A stretch of DNA of 42,676 nt. Origin: CAZEFK01 sp964511405. Its GTDB lineage: Bacteria; Pseudomonadota; Alphaproteobacteria; Elsterales; Elsteraceae. The position numbers were made by a program, and so were the translations under genes. The DNA lies in NCBI GenBank assembly GCA_964511405.1, contig CAZEFK010000032.1, positions 1-42,676 of the forward strand, written 5' to 3'. This document shows, piece by piece, positions 24,163 through 32,785 of the stretch. The number at the start of each line of letters is the position of its first letter. Position 1 is the stretch's first letter. The notes under the pieces are model-generated. The model worked only from the letters and a program-made list of their open reading frames with translations, was not told the origin of the DNA and searched no databases.

Positions 24163-25336
24163 CCGGCCGGCCCGACAGCTCGGCGAGCGCGGCGTAGGCC
24201 GCCCGCCAGAAGGCTTTGTGCACGGGCGGCAGATCGGGGCTGTCGAACAGGCGCTGGGTCAGCAGGATCGCGGTCAGGCCGGCGGCGGGATCGGTGAACC
24301 AGGAGGTCCCGAAGCCGCCGCACCAGCCATAGGCGCCGGGCGCCAGGCCGTCGTCGCCGGGCGCCACCATCACCCCGACGCCTAGGCCCCAGCCTTGGCC
24401 GGGGCGCAGGAATGGGGCGCCATCGGCGCGCTGCTCGGCCGTCAGGCAATCCGTGGTCATCGCCGTGAGCGAAGCGTCCGACAGCAATCGGCGTCCGTCC
24501 GGCGCCAGGCCGGTCCGCAGGAAGCGCGCGAAGGCGGCGAAGTCGTCGGCGGTCGAGACCAGGCCGCTGTCGCCGGCCGGGAAGGCCGGGGGGCGGGCAT
24601 ACATCCCGTTCGGCGGATCGAACAGCGCCAGGGTGCCGCTCCGTATCCAGTGGGCGGCGACCAGGCGGTCCCGCTTCTCCGGCGGCACGAAGAAGGCGGT
24701 ATCGGCCATGCCGAGCGGCGCGAACACGCGCTCCCGGAGCACCGCCTCCAGCGGCTGGCCAGCGGCGCGGGCCACCAGCACGCCCAGCACGTTCGAGCCG
24801 GTCGTGTACAGCCACCGCTCGCCCGGCTGCGCCATCAGCGGCAGCCGGCCCAGGCGCTCCAGATACTGATCGGGCGTGATCGGCACGGTCGGGTCGGGCA
24901 TGCCGAAACCGGGCAGGCCGGCGACGGCGTCGAGGATCGGCGTGCCCTGGGCAAACAGCATGCCCCAGCCGAGCCGGAAGCTCAGCACGTCCTCCAGCGT
25001 GATCGGCCGCCGCGCCGGCACGCTGTCATCCAGCGGCCCGTCGAGGCGCCGGAGAACCCGGCGGCCGGCCAGCTCGGGCGCCAGCCGATCGACCGGCTCG
25101 TCCAGCCGCAGCGCGCCGTCCTCGACCAGCATCAGCGCCGCTGCGGCGACGATCGGCTTGGTCATCGAGGCGATGCGGACGATGCTGTTGGGCCGCATCA
25201 GCGGCCCGGCGGCGATGGTCTCGCGGTCGCCATTCCGCTCGACCAAGGCGACAAGCCCCGGGATCTCGCCAGATTCCACATAGCCGGTCAGCACCGTCCG
25301 GAGCTGCGCCAAACCCTCGCCGGTGAACGCGCCCAT
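24014..25336 (-). CDS. Serine hydrolase of the beta-lactamase/esterase family, with run-on C-terminus
   Basis: A 440-residue penicillin-binding-protein-like hydrolase. The SxxK nucleophile motif is IASMTK at 55-60 with Ser57. Others are LEDVLSFRLGWG, the tyrosine region WLYTTGSNVLG, and WGLGVGVMV followed by GWCGGFGTSWFTDP. This family includes class C-like esterases and lactamases; there is no clear signal peptide, so it is probably cytoplasmic. The natural C-terminus should lie near FWRAAYAALAEL, but no stop follows for about 50 codons, so the frame runs into and 149 bases across the convergent RHH-VOC gene. That tail is Arg/Pro-rich and probably not functional. Confidence 0.88.
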   Translation of the reverse strand: MGAFTGEGLAQLRTVLTGYVESGEIPGLVALVERNGDRETIAAGPLMRPNSIVRIASMTKPIVAAAALMLVEDGALRLDEPVDRLAPELAGRRVLRRLDGPLDDSVPARRPITLEDVLSFRLGWGMLFAQGTPILDAVAGLPGFGMPDPTVPITPDQYLERLGRLPLMAQPGERWLYTTGSNVLGVLVARAAGQPLEAVLRERVFAPLGMADTAFFVPPEKRDRLVAAHWIRSGTLALFDPPNGMYARPPAFPAGDSGLVSTADDFAAFARFLRTGLAPDGRRLLSDASLTAMTTDCLTAEQRADGAPFLRPGQGWGLGVGVMVAPGDDGLAPGAYGWCGGFGTSWFTDPAAGLTAILLTQRLFDSPDLPPVHKAFWRAAYAALAELSGRPVSACRAPAAARRARRGRGPSCPGCPNGCPRTASPPRPRDPGARRRHRRP

Positions 25337-25408
25337 GTTTTCGCTCCCCTCTCGCTTAGGACGAGCCTAGGACGCGGGCGCGGCGGCCGTGCCGACATCG
25401 CCCTGCGA

Positions 25409-26296
25409 TTATTTCGAGGTGGCGATCCGGTCCAGCGTGGCCATCGCCGCCGCCGGCAGCGCCAGCGCGGCCGCTGCCAGGTTCTCGCGCAGGTGGGCGA
25501 CGGACGACGTGCCGGGGATCAGCAGCAGGTTGGGCGACCGGCGCAGCAGCCAGGCCAGCGCCACCTGCATCGGCGTGGCCCCCAGGCCTTGCGCCACCGC
25601 CGCCAGGGCGTCCGACTGCAACGGATGGAAGCCGCCCAGCGGGAAGTAGGGCACATAGGCGATGCCGTCGCGGGCGAGGTGCTCGATCAGGCCGTCATCG
25701 TCGCGGTGCGCCAGGTTATAGTGGTTCTGCACGCAGACGATCTGGCAGATCCGGCGGCCCTCGGCGATCTGCGCCGGGGTCACGTTGCTCAAGCCGATAT
25801 GGCGGATCAGGCCCTTGGCCTGCAACTCGGCCAGCACGGTCAGCGGCGCCTCGATCGAGCCTTCGGCGGGCCCGTGGACGCCATGCATGCTGCGGAAGCT
25901 CACGACGTCGAGCACGTCCAGGCCCAGATTGCGCAAATTGTCGTGGACCGCGGCGGTCAGCGCGTCGGGCGTGAGCGCCGGCAGCCAGGACGCGTCGGCG
26001 CCGCGCCGGGCGCCGACCTTGGTCACGATCGTCAAGTCGTCGGGGTAGGGATACAGCGCCTCGCGGATCAGCGCGTTGACGACGTGCGGGCCGTAGAAGT
26101 CGCTGGTGTCGATGTGGTTGACGCCGCCCGCCACGGCGGCGCGTAGCACGGCCAGGGCCGCCGCACGGTCCTTGGGCGGGCCGAACACGCCCGGACCGGC
26201 GAGTTGCATGGCGCCATAGCCGAGCCGCGCCACGGTGCGACGGCCGAGGGGGAAGGTGCCGGATAGCCTGACGTTGGACGGGCCGATGCTGGACAT
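25409..26296 (-). CDS. Aldo/keto reductase
   Basis: A 295-residue NADPH-dependent aldo/keto reductase with a TIM barrel. The active-site residues are Asp63, Tyr68 (HIDTSDFYGP) and Lys93 (IVTKVG). Other family parts are GLIRHIGLSNVTPAQI, QNHYNLAHR, and the coenzyme-binding PGTSSVAHLREN near the end. The ATG at 26296 has GGAG 7 bases upstream; an earlier in-frame start at 26326 is less likely. It is divergent from a LysR gene and lies 72 bases upstream of the serine hydrolase gene on the same strand. Confidence 0.93.
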   Translation of the reverse strand: MSSIGPSNVRLSGTFPLGRRTVARLGYGAMQLAGPGVFGPPKDRAAALAVLRAAVAGGVNHIDTSDFYGPHVVNALIREALYPYPDDLTIVTKVGARRGADASWLPALTPDALTAAVHDNLRNLGLDVLDVVSFRSMHGVHGPAEGSIEAPLTVLAELQAKGLIRHIGLSNVTPAQIAEGRRICQIVCVQNHYNLAHRDDDGLIEHLARDGIAYVPYFPLGGFHPLQSDALAAVAQGLGATPMQVALAWLLRRSPNLLLIPGTSSVAHLRENLAAAALALPAAAMATLDRIATSK

Positions 26297-26362
26297 GATC
26301 GATCTCCTGGTTGCGTGGCTCCCCATCTAGCCGTTGCCGGGGCGGTCGATAACTGGGCACAA

Positions 26363-26381
26363 TCCGCACGACCTGTGCGGA
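26363..26381 (+). promoter_or_regulatory. Operator candidate between aldo/keto reductase and LysR genes
   Basis: TCCGCAC-N5-GTGCGGA is a perfect 7-bp inverted repeat in the 95-base divergent gap, ten bases before the LysR ATG. It is a good candidate for the LysR binding site. No convincing promoter boxes were found for either gene. Confidence 0.5.
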
Positions 26382-26391
26382 ATTTCGGACA

Positions 26392-27288
26392 ATGAACGCG
26401 GATCTCGGCGACCTGGCCGCCTTCGTCACGGTGGCGCGCGCCGGCGGCTTCCGCGACGGCGCGCGGCAGAGCGGCACCAGCGCCTCCGGCTTGAGCGAGG
26501 CGGTGCGCCGGCTGGAGGCCCGGCTCGGCGTGCGGCTCCTGCACCGGACCACGCGCAGCGTCGTGCCCACGGAGGCGGGCCGGCGGCTGCTCGATCGCCT
26601 GGGGCCGGCGCTGACCGAGGTCGATGCCGCGCTCGATGCGGTCAATGGCTTCCGCGACCGGCCGGCCGGCACGCTCCGGCTCAACGTCCCGGTCGTGGCG
26701 GTGCGGCTGGTGCTGCCGGCGATCGTGCCGCCGTTCCTGGCCGCCTATCCCGAGATCCGGCTGGAGGTGACGGCGGAGGACAGCTTCGTCGACCTGATCG
26801 CCGCCGGCTGCGACGCCGGCATCCGCTATGGCGAGCGGCTGGAGCAGGACATGATCGCGGTGCCGATCGGTCCGCGCGTCCAACGCTACGCGACCGCCGC
26901 GGCGCCCGAGTATCTCGATCGGAGCGGCCGGCCCGAGCACCCGCGCGATCTGCTGGGCCATGCCTGCCTGCGCGGGCGGTTCCATGGCCGCGCCCCGTCG
27001 CCTTGGGAGTTCGAGCGCGATGGCGAGATGGTGACGGTCGATCCCCCAGGCCCGATGCTGGTCAGCATGGGAACGGCGACCGACCTGGCCGTCGAGGCGG
27101 CGCTGGCCGGCACCGGCATCATCTCGCTGTTCGAGGACTGGCTGCGCCCCTATTTCGCCAGTGGCGCGCTGGAGCCGATCCTCGAGCCCTGGTGGCAGCG
27201 CTTCCCGGGGCCGTTCCTGTACTACCCGGGACGGCGCCTGGTGCCGGCGCCGCTGCGGGCGTTCATCGACTTCATCAGGGCGTCCTGA
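26392..27288 (+). CDS. LysR-family transcriptional regulator
   Basis: A 298-residue LysR-type regulator. The helix-turn-helix (about 1-62) reads DLAAFVTVARAGGFRDGARQ, then SASGLSEAVRRLEARLGVRLLHRTTRS. The effector domain follows, with RLNVPVVAVRLVLPAIVPPFLAAYPEIRL in two parts and TGIISLFEDWL. It probably controls the divergent aldo/keto reductase gene. No Shine-Dalgarno sequence precedes the ATG. Confidence 0.93.
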   Translation: MNADLGDLAAFVTVARAGGFRDGARQSGTSASGLSEAVRRLEARLGVRLLHRTTRSVVPTEAGRRLLDRLGPALTEVDAALDAVNGFRDRPAGTLRLNVPVVAVRLVLPAIVPPFLAAYPEIRLEVTAEDSFVDLIAAGCDAGIRYGERLEQDMIAVPIGPRVQRYATAAAPEYLDRSGRPEHPRDLLGHACLRGRFHGRAPSPWEFERDGEMVTVDPPGPMLVSMGTATDLAVEAALAGTGIISLFEDWLRPYFASGALEPILEPWWQRFPGPFLYYPGRRLVPAPLRAFIDFIRAS

Positions 27289-27353
27289 GCGACGGGGCGC
27301 CCCGCGATCTTCGCGCATGTCGCCGGTGTCTAGGCGCGGTAGCATCCGCGCCC

Positions 27354-28565
27354 ATGACCGCGACCCTCATCCAATCCGACGCCGCCGCAGACCACGGGCG
27401 CGGCAATGTCTTGCGCCTGGCGACGGCCCAAGCCCTGGCCGGCGCCAACTCGACCGTCGTCTACGCGACAGGCGCGGTGGTCGGCAACATGCTGGCGCCC
27501 GATCCGGCGCTCGCCACACTCCCGATCTCGGTTTTCGTGGTCGGCATGGCGGCCAGCACCCTGCCGGCCGGGGCGGTCGCGCGGCGCTACGGCCGCCGGG
27601 CCGCCTTCCTGGCCGGGACCGGATGCGGGGTGGCGGTCGGACTCCTGTCCTGCGCCGCCGTCGTCTGGGCATCGTTCTGGCTGTTCTGCGTCGCGGCGTT
27701 CTTCGGCGGCGCCTACGCGGCCGTGGTGCTGTCGTTCCGCTTCGCCGCCGCCGACTGCGTGCCGGCCGAGCGCCGGGCGCGGGCGCTCTCGGCGGTCATG
27801 GCCGGCGGCGTGTTCGCCGGCGTGATCGGCCCGCAGCTCGTGACCCTGACCATGGACCTGTCGCCGCCTTACCTGTTCGCGGCCACCTACCTGGCGCAGG
27901 CGGCGGTCGCAGCACTGTCGGCGGCCGTGCTGTGGGGCGTCCGGCTGCCGCCGCCGACGGCGGCGGAGCAGGCGGGCGGGCGGCCGCTGAGCCGGATCGC
28001 GCGGCAGCCAGCCTTCATCACGGCGGTCCTGTGCGGCGTCGTCACCTATCTGCTGATGAACTTCGTGATGACGGCGGCGCCGCTGGCCATGCATCTGTGC
28101 GGCCTCAGCCAGGCGTCGGCCAATCTGGGCCTGCAATGGCACGTCATCGCCATGTATGCGCCGAGTTTCGTGACCGGCCGCCTGATCCAGCGCTTCGGCG
28201 CGCCGGCCGTGATCCTGGCCGGCCTGACGCTGATCGCCGCCGCCGCCGCGACCGGCCTGGCCGGGGCCGACACCGGGCATTTCTGGCTGCTGCTGGTGCT
28301 GCTGGGCCTGGGCTGGAACTTCGGCTTCGTCGGCGCCTCGGCGCTGGTGCTGCGCTGCCACCGTCCGGAGGAACGCACGCGGGTGCAGTCGCTCAACGAC
28401 TTCCTGGTGTTCGGCATGATGGTCCTGGGTTCGTTCGCGTCGGGCGGGCTGCTGTCGGCCTATGGCTGGAGCACCATCTGCTGGCTGGTGTTCCCGCCGC
28501 TGGCGGTGGTGGCCCTGACGCTGGCGGCGGCGCGGATCAGACGCGTTGATGCGGCCGTGGCGTGA
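27354..28565 (+). CDS. MFS transporter
   Basis: A 403-residue major-facilitator protein with about 12 membrane helices. The loop between helices 2 and 3 has GAVARRYGRRAAFL, the MFS motif A equivalent, near residues 75-88. Other segments are GVFAGVIGPQLV and a C-terminal LLVLLGLGWNFGFVGASALVL. It resembles efflux permeases, but the substrate is unknown. The ATG has no strong ribosome binding site. The stop overlaps the methyltransferase start (GTGA, 28562-28565). Confidence 0.9.
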   Translation: MTATLIQSDAAADHGRGNVLRLATAQALAGANSTVVYATGAVVGNMLAPDPALATLPISVFVVGMAASTLPAGAVARRYGRRAAFLAGTGCGVAVGLLSCAAVVWASFWLFCVAAFFGGAYAAVVLSFRFAAADCVPAERRARALSAVMAGGVFAGVIGPQLVTLTMDLSPPYLFAATYLAQAAVAALSAAVLWGVRLPPPTAAEQAGGRPLSRIARQPAFITAVLCGVVTYLLMNFVMTAAPLAMHLCGLSQASANLGLQWHVIAMYAPSFVTGRLIQRFGAPAVILAGLTLIAAAAATGLAGADTGHFWLLLVLLGLGWNFGFVGASALVLRCHRPEERTRVQSLNDFLVFGMMVLGSFASGGLLSAYGWSTICWLVFPPLAVVALTLAAARIRRVDAAVA

Positions 28566-29287
28566 CCATCTACGACGATCCCCGGTTCTTTGCGGCCTAT
28601 AGCCGGCTGCGCCGCTCGGTCGAAGGCCTGGACGGCGCGCCGGAATGGCCGGCCCTGCGCGCGCTGCTGCCGCCCATGGCCGGCTTGCGGGTGGTCGACC
28701 TCGGCTGCGGCTTCGGCTGGTTCTGCCGCTGGGCGCGGGCGGCCGGGGCGGCCCAGGTGCTCGGGCTCGACCTGTCGCAGGCCATGCTGGCGCGGGCCCG
28801 CGCCGACACCGCGGACGACGCGATCGTGTACCGGCAGGCCGACCTGGAGCGCCTCGACCTGCCGCCGGCGGCCTTCGACCTCGCCTACAGCGCGCTGGCG
28901 CTCCACTACGTGGCCGACCTCGCCGGGCTGCTCGCGACGGTGCACCGGGCGCTCGTGCCCGGCGGGCGGCTGGTGGTGTCGATCGAGCACCCGATCTACA
29001 TGGCGTCGCGCCAGCCGGCCTGGATGCTCGACGCCGCCGGGCGCAGAACCTGGCCAGTCGACAGCTACCAGGCCGAGGGTCCGCGCCGGACCAACTGGCT
29101 GGCCGACGGCGTGATCAAGCAGCACCGGACCCTGGGCACCACGCTCAACCTGCTGATCCGCCAGGGCTTCGCGCTTGCCCATGTCGAGGAGTGGGGGCCG
29201 ACCGACGACCAGGTCGCCGCCCGCCCGGAGCTGGCCGAGGAGCGCGAGCGGCCGATGTTCCTGCTGATCGCCGCCGACCGCTCGTAG
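28562..29287 (+). CDS. Class I SAM-dependent methyltransferase
   Basis: A 241-residue methyltransferase with a Rossmann-like fold. Motif I VVDLGCGFGWFCRWA is near 43-58, motif II GLDLSQAML near 68-76, motif III YRQADLERLDLP around 90-101, and LVPGGRLVVSIEHP marks the motif after strand 5. The substrate is unknown; it is similar to UbiE/UbiG-like enzymes that alkylate small molecules. The GTG start overlaps the MFS stop by 4 bases, so efflux and methylation may act on the same compound. Confidence 0.92.
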   Translation: MTIYDDPRFFAAYSRLRRSVEGLDGAPEWPALRALLPPMAGLRVVDLGCGFGWFCRWARAAGAAQVLGLDLSQAMLARARADTADDAIVYRQADLERLDLPPAAFDLAYSALALHYVADLAGLLATVHRALVPGGRLVVSIEHPIYMASRQPAWMLDAAGRRTWPVDSYQAEGPRRTNWLADGVIKQHRTLGTTLNLLIRQGFALAHVEEWGPTDDQVAARPELAEERERPMFLLIAADRS

Positions 29288-29331
29288 GCCGCCCGCCCGC
29301 CGGGTAGCTTCTTTGATCGTCAGAGGTCGAA

Positions 29332-30117
29332 TTGGACAAGCCGGCTTCCACCTACTCGTTCACCGCCGAAGCCGCGATCGACGTCCAGCGGTTCCTCGAT
29401 GAATGCCGTAAGGCCGGCGTCGAGATCGAGCTGAGGGAGATGGGCGGCGGTTGCGAGATCATCACTACGGCGTCACTGAAGAAACTGCGGGCGATCATGC
29501 GCCGGGTGGTCGACGGCCATGTCATGTTGAGCACGCTGCGGCCCTGCCCCTTTGCCGAGAACTCGCTGGAACGCGATTGGGACATCGAATTCGAGTACGA
29601 CCTTCACGACGACATGGCACACCCGCCAAAGCCTCACGTCGGGCCGCTGCCCGACAACCTGCGTGACCTGTACGACCTGATCAGTGCCGGCAAGCTGCGG
29701 CCCTCCGATGTTCCGAAGGAGCATGAGGCGAAGCTTTGGCGCGAGGCGGGCCGGAAGCACAACGAGAGCGAGAGCGAGCGGTTGCGCGGCCTGATCGAGG
29801 CCGGGCGCTACCTGGCTGCCGATCTCGCCGCTCTCGGCGAGGCCCTCGATGCGGCCGAGGCCGAGGCCGCCCGGGAGCCGGCTAGCATCGAACACTTCGA
29901 CGGTGTCGAGGCGAAGCTCGCCGAGGCGGCCGAGCGGCTGGCCGCGTTCGAGCGGCTGGAGCGGGAATTCCGGGCGATCCTGACCGACGGCGGGCTGGAG
30001 GCGGCGGGCCTGTTCGCCAAGGCGGGGCGCCTGAAGGCGCTGTTCCGCGCCCGGCAAGACCTGGCCTCGGTGGCGGCCGAGCTGGAGGCGTTCAAGGCGG
30101 CTCTCGGGCGGACGTAA
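29332..30117 (+). CDS. Unknown protein with C-terminal coiled coil
   Basis: A 261-residue protein that I do not recognise. The N-terminal 90 residues look globular, with EIELREMGGGCEIITTASLKKL and a single RPCPF segment. The rest is helical and charged (Glu/Ala/Leu-rich, about 140-255), consistent with a coiled coil. There is no signal peptide or membrane segment. It starts with TTG at 29332 with AGAGG 6 bases upstream. A real gene is supported by base composition and by the absence of a better frame, but function is unknown. Confidence 0.65.
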   Translation: MDKPASTYSFTAEAAIDVQRFLDECRKAGVEIELREMGGGCEIITTASLKKLRAIMRRVVDGHVMLSTLRPCPFAENSLERDWDIEFEYDLHDDMAHPPKPHVGPLPDNLRDLYDLISAGKLRPSDVPKEHEAKLWREAGRKHNESESERLRGLIEAGRYLAADLAALGEALDAAEAEAAREPASIEHFDGVEAKLAEAAERLAAFERLEREFRAILTDGGLEAAGLFAKAGRLKALFRARQDLASVAAELEAFKAALGRT

Positions 30118-30280
30118 ACCCCACAGGCACGCAGCAACGCGCGGTCGGACGGCGTTACGGTGACACTGCACTGATTGCAAACGACTCGGCGGCCCAGGTA
30201 GCGAGCCCGCGTCCGGGCAGCTGGGCGACAGAACCGCCCGATTGCGCCACTCTCCGGCGCACACGCAACAGGAGACCCCC

Positions 30281-31108
30281 ATGGGTGCCCAGATCTGGTT
30301 CATTACCGGCACGTCGTCCGGCTTTGGCCGCGCGTTCGCCGAGCATGCCCTTGCCGGCGGCCACGCCGTCGTGGCCACCGCCCGCAACCCGGCCGCCCTG
30401 CAGGACCTGGTGGCCGCCGCGCCCGAGCGCGTGCTGGCCGTGGCCCTGGACGTGACCCGCCCAGGCGATGCCGAGGCGGCGGTCAAGGCCGCGGTCGACC
30501 GCTTCGGGCGGATCGACGTGCTGGTCAACAACGCCGGCTATGGCATCGTCGGGGCGGTCGAGGAGACCTCGGACGCCGAGCTGCGGGCCTTGATGGAGAC
30601 CAACTTCTTCGGCGCCGTGGCCGTGACCCGCGCGGCGCTGCCGGTCCTGCGCGCCCAGCGCGGCGGCGCCGTGGTTAATATCTCCAGCCTGGGCGGGCAG
30701 TTGTCCTTTGCCGGCTTCGGCGCCTATTCCGCCTCGAAATTCGCGATCGAGGGCCTGAGCGAGGCCTTGGCCCAGGAACTGGCGCCGTTCGGCGTGAAGG
30801 TGTTGATCGTCGAGCCCGGTCAGTTCCGCACCAACCTGGCCGGCACTGCGATGCGCCACATGCCCGAGATCGACGCCTACGGCGCCGCTGTCGGCCCGAC
30901 GCGCGCGTTCGCGCACACGATGCACGGGACGCAGGTCGGGGACCCGCGCAAGGCGGCCGCGGCGGTCGAGCGGGCCCTGGCCGCGCCAGCGACGCCGCTG
31001 CGCCTGGCCCTGGGCGCCGATGCGGTCGACGCCATCCGCGGGCATGGCGAACGGCTGCTTGCCGACCTGGCGGCCTGGGAGGCGGTGGCGCGCGATACCG
31101 CGCTCTGA
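30281..31108 (+). CDS. Short-chain dehydrogenase/reductase (SDR)
   Basis: A 275-residue classical SDR. The NAD(P)-binding TGTSSGFG lies at residues 10-17, NNAG at 83-86, and the catalytic triad is Ser136, Tyr149 and Lys153 (AYSASK). IVEPGQFRTNLAG follows the active site. It most resembles SDRs annotated as oxidoreductases with 17-beta-HSD-like sequence, substrate unknown. GGAG lies 6 bases before the ATG; an earlier in-frame ATG at 30242 has no such site. It is followed after 10 bases by a convergent LysR gene. The 163 bases before it hold nothing I can support. Confidence 0.93.
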   Translation: MGAQIWFITGTSSGFGRAFAEHALAGGHAVVATARNPAALQDLVAAAPERVLAVALDVTRPGDAEAAVKAAVDRFGRIDVLVNNAGYGIVGAVEETSDAELRALMETNFFGAVAVTRAALPVLRAQRGGAVVNISSLGGQLSFAGFGAYSASKFAIEGLSEALAQELAPFGVKVLIVEPGQFRTNLAGTAMRHMPEIDAYGAAVGPTRAFAHTMHGTQVGDPRKAAAAVERALAAPATPLRLALGADAVDAIRGHGERLLADLAAWEAVARDTAL

Positions 31109-31118
31109 CCGGCGGCAA

Positions 31119-31964
31119 TCAGAAGCGCTGCGCCGCCCGCAGAATGGCTTCGGCCAGCGCGGCGGCTTCGGGCGGCCCGTCGCGTCGGGCGAACACCATG
31201 AACTCGACATCGGGCAGCGGTGGCAGGCCGTCGGCCGGATCCAGGGCCTGCAGCTGCGGCGTCAGCAGGCTGCGGGTGAGGGGTGCCACCGCCAGCCCGG
31301 CAGCGGCCGAGGCGCGCAGGCCGCCGACGCTCGGGCTGACCACGGCGATGCGCCAGGGCCGATCCGCGGCCGCGAGGGCGGCGAGGGCCGCGTCGCGATA
31401 GGGGCAGGGCTCCGGGAACAAGGCCAGCGGTAGCGGCGTGCGGGGATCGGGCACCAGGCCGCGGACACCGGTCCAGACCAGCGGCTCGCGCCACAGCAGC
31501 TGCCCGGTATGGTCGCCGCGGCAGCGGCTGCCGACCACCAAGTCCAGCTCGCCGTGGTCCATGGCCGCCAGCAGCAGGCCGACATTGGCAACCCGGATCT
31601 CGACCGTCAGCCCGGGCCTGGCGCTCTGCGCCTCGCGCAGGACGCCGGGCAGCCAACTGCTCATGAAGTCGTCCGAGGCGCCGATCCGCAGCTCGACGCC
31701 GGCCGCCGCGCCGGCCAAGGCCCGCCGCGCCTCGTCGTTGAGATGCAGGATGGCGCGGGCGTAGCCCAGGAGGGCCTCGCCCTCCGGCGTCAGCGCCACG
31801 GCCCGCGTGCTGCGGGCGAACAGCGGCTTGCCCAGCTGCGCTTCCAGGCGGCGGATATGGGCGCTGACCGCCGACTGGGTCAGGTGCAGCCGTTCAGCGG
31901 CCCGGGTGAAGCTCGCCTCCCGGGCCACGGCTTGGAAACTGCGCAGCAGCGCGGCGTCGACCAT
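31119..31964 (-). CDS. LysR-family transcriptional regulator
   Basis: A 281-residue LysR regulator. The N-terminal helix-turn-helix is RAAERLHLTQSAVSAHIRRLEAQLGKPLFARSTRA in two parts (about 20-54), and the effector domain holds ELRIGASDDFMSSWLPGVL. It is divergent from the azoreductase gene at 32073 and is its likely regulator. The ATG at 31964 gives the usual N-terminus. The GAGGA upstream is too close to the start to be a good ribosome binding site. Confidence 0.93.
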   Translation of the reverse strand: MVDAALLRSFQAVAREASFTRAAERLHLTQSAVSAHIRRLEAQLGKPLFARSTRAVALTPEGEALLGYARAILHLNDEARRALAGAAAGVELRIGASDDFMSSWLPGVLREAQSARPGLTVEIRVANVGLLLAAMDHGELDLVVGSRCRGDHTGQLLWREPLVWTGVRGLVPDPRTPLPLALFPEPCPYRDAALAALAAADRPWRIAVVSPSVGGLRASAAAGLAVAPLTRSLLTPQLQALDPADGLPPLPDVEFMVFARRDGPPEAAALAEAILRAAQRF

Positions 31965-31991
31965 TCCTCATCTCAATTCGCACTGAATATC

Positions 31992-32013
31992 ACGATAATA
32001 TATCGCTTATCGT
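31992..32013 (+). promoter_or_regulatory. Operator candidate between LysR and azoreductase genes
   Basis: ACGATAA-N8-TTATCGT is a perfect 7-bp inverted repeat in the AT-rich centre of the 108-base divergent gap. Such a site fits LysR binding. The AT-rich core (TATATC) may also contain a promoter for either gene. Confidence 0.6.
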
Positions 32014-32072
32014 TCTGAGCCAAAGCGGCTTTCCTCGGGCGTGCCCAGTCATTGCGATCCCAGGAGGCCGAG

Positions 32073-32729
32073 ATGGCCCATGTGCTGTACATCGAAGCAT
32101 CGCCGCGCAAGCGCCGCAGCGCCTCGATCGAGGTCGCCCGGGCAGCCCTCACGGCCTGGCGCCGGGCCGACCCGGCGCTGACCGTCGACACCCTGGACGT
32201 CTGGTCCCACGACCTCCCGGACTTCGACGGCCCGGCGATGGAGGCCAAGTATGCCGGGCTGGCGGGCACGCCGCTGACGGCGGAGCAGGCGGCGGCCTGG
32301 GCGTCGATCCAGACCCTGGCCGCCCGTTTCCATGCCGCCGACGCCCTGGTGCTGGCCGTGCCGCTGTGGAACTTCTCGGTGCCCTACCGGCTGAAGCACC
32401 TGATCGACGTGGTGTCGCAGAAGGACATCCTGTTCGGGTTCGACCAGAGCGGCTTCGAAGGGCTGCTGAAGGGCCGCCGGGCCCTCCTGGTCTGCGCCCG
32501 GGGGCTGGATTACGCGCCGACCGCGGCCACGCCCGCCGGCAGCTACGACTTCCAGCGCCCGTATCTCGAGCTGTGGCTGCGCTTCATCGGCATCACGGCG
32601 ATCGAGACCGTGGTCGTCGAAAAGACCTTGTACGGGCCCGAGGTCGACGGTGCGGCGCGGGCCGCCGCCACGGCCCAGGCCGAACAGGCGGCGCGGCGCT
32701 GCGCCGAGGGGCTGGTGCGCGGGGCCTGA
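32073..32729 (+). CDS. FMN-dependent NADH-azoreductase (AzoR family)
   Basis: A 218-residue flavodoxin-fold protein. YIEASPRKRRSASIEVA at the start binds the FMN phosphate, PLWNFSVPYRLKHLIDVV (about 97-114) forms the isoalloxazine region, and QKDILFGFDQSGFEGLL follows. The family reduces azo dyes and quinones with NADH. The ATG at 32073 has GGAGG 5-6 bases upstream. It is divergent from LysR, and a likely induced quinone/electrophile response. Confidence 0.93.
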   Translation: MAHVLYIEASPRKRRSASIEVARAALTAWRRADPALTVDTLDVWSHDLPDFDGPAMEAKYAGLAGTPLTAEQAAAWASIQTLAARFHAADALVLAVPLWNFSVPYRLKHLIDVVSQKDILFGFDQSGFEGLLKGRRALLVCARGLDYAPTAATPAGSYDFQRPYLELWLRFIGITAIETVVVEKTLYGPEVDGAARAAATAQAEQAARRCAEGLVRGA

Positions 32730-32785
32730 ATGCCTGTACCCAGGAGCGCGCAGCCACGAGCGCGCAACGAGCGAACAGGATGGCG

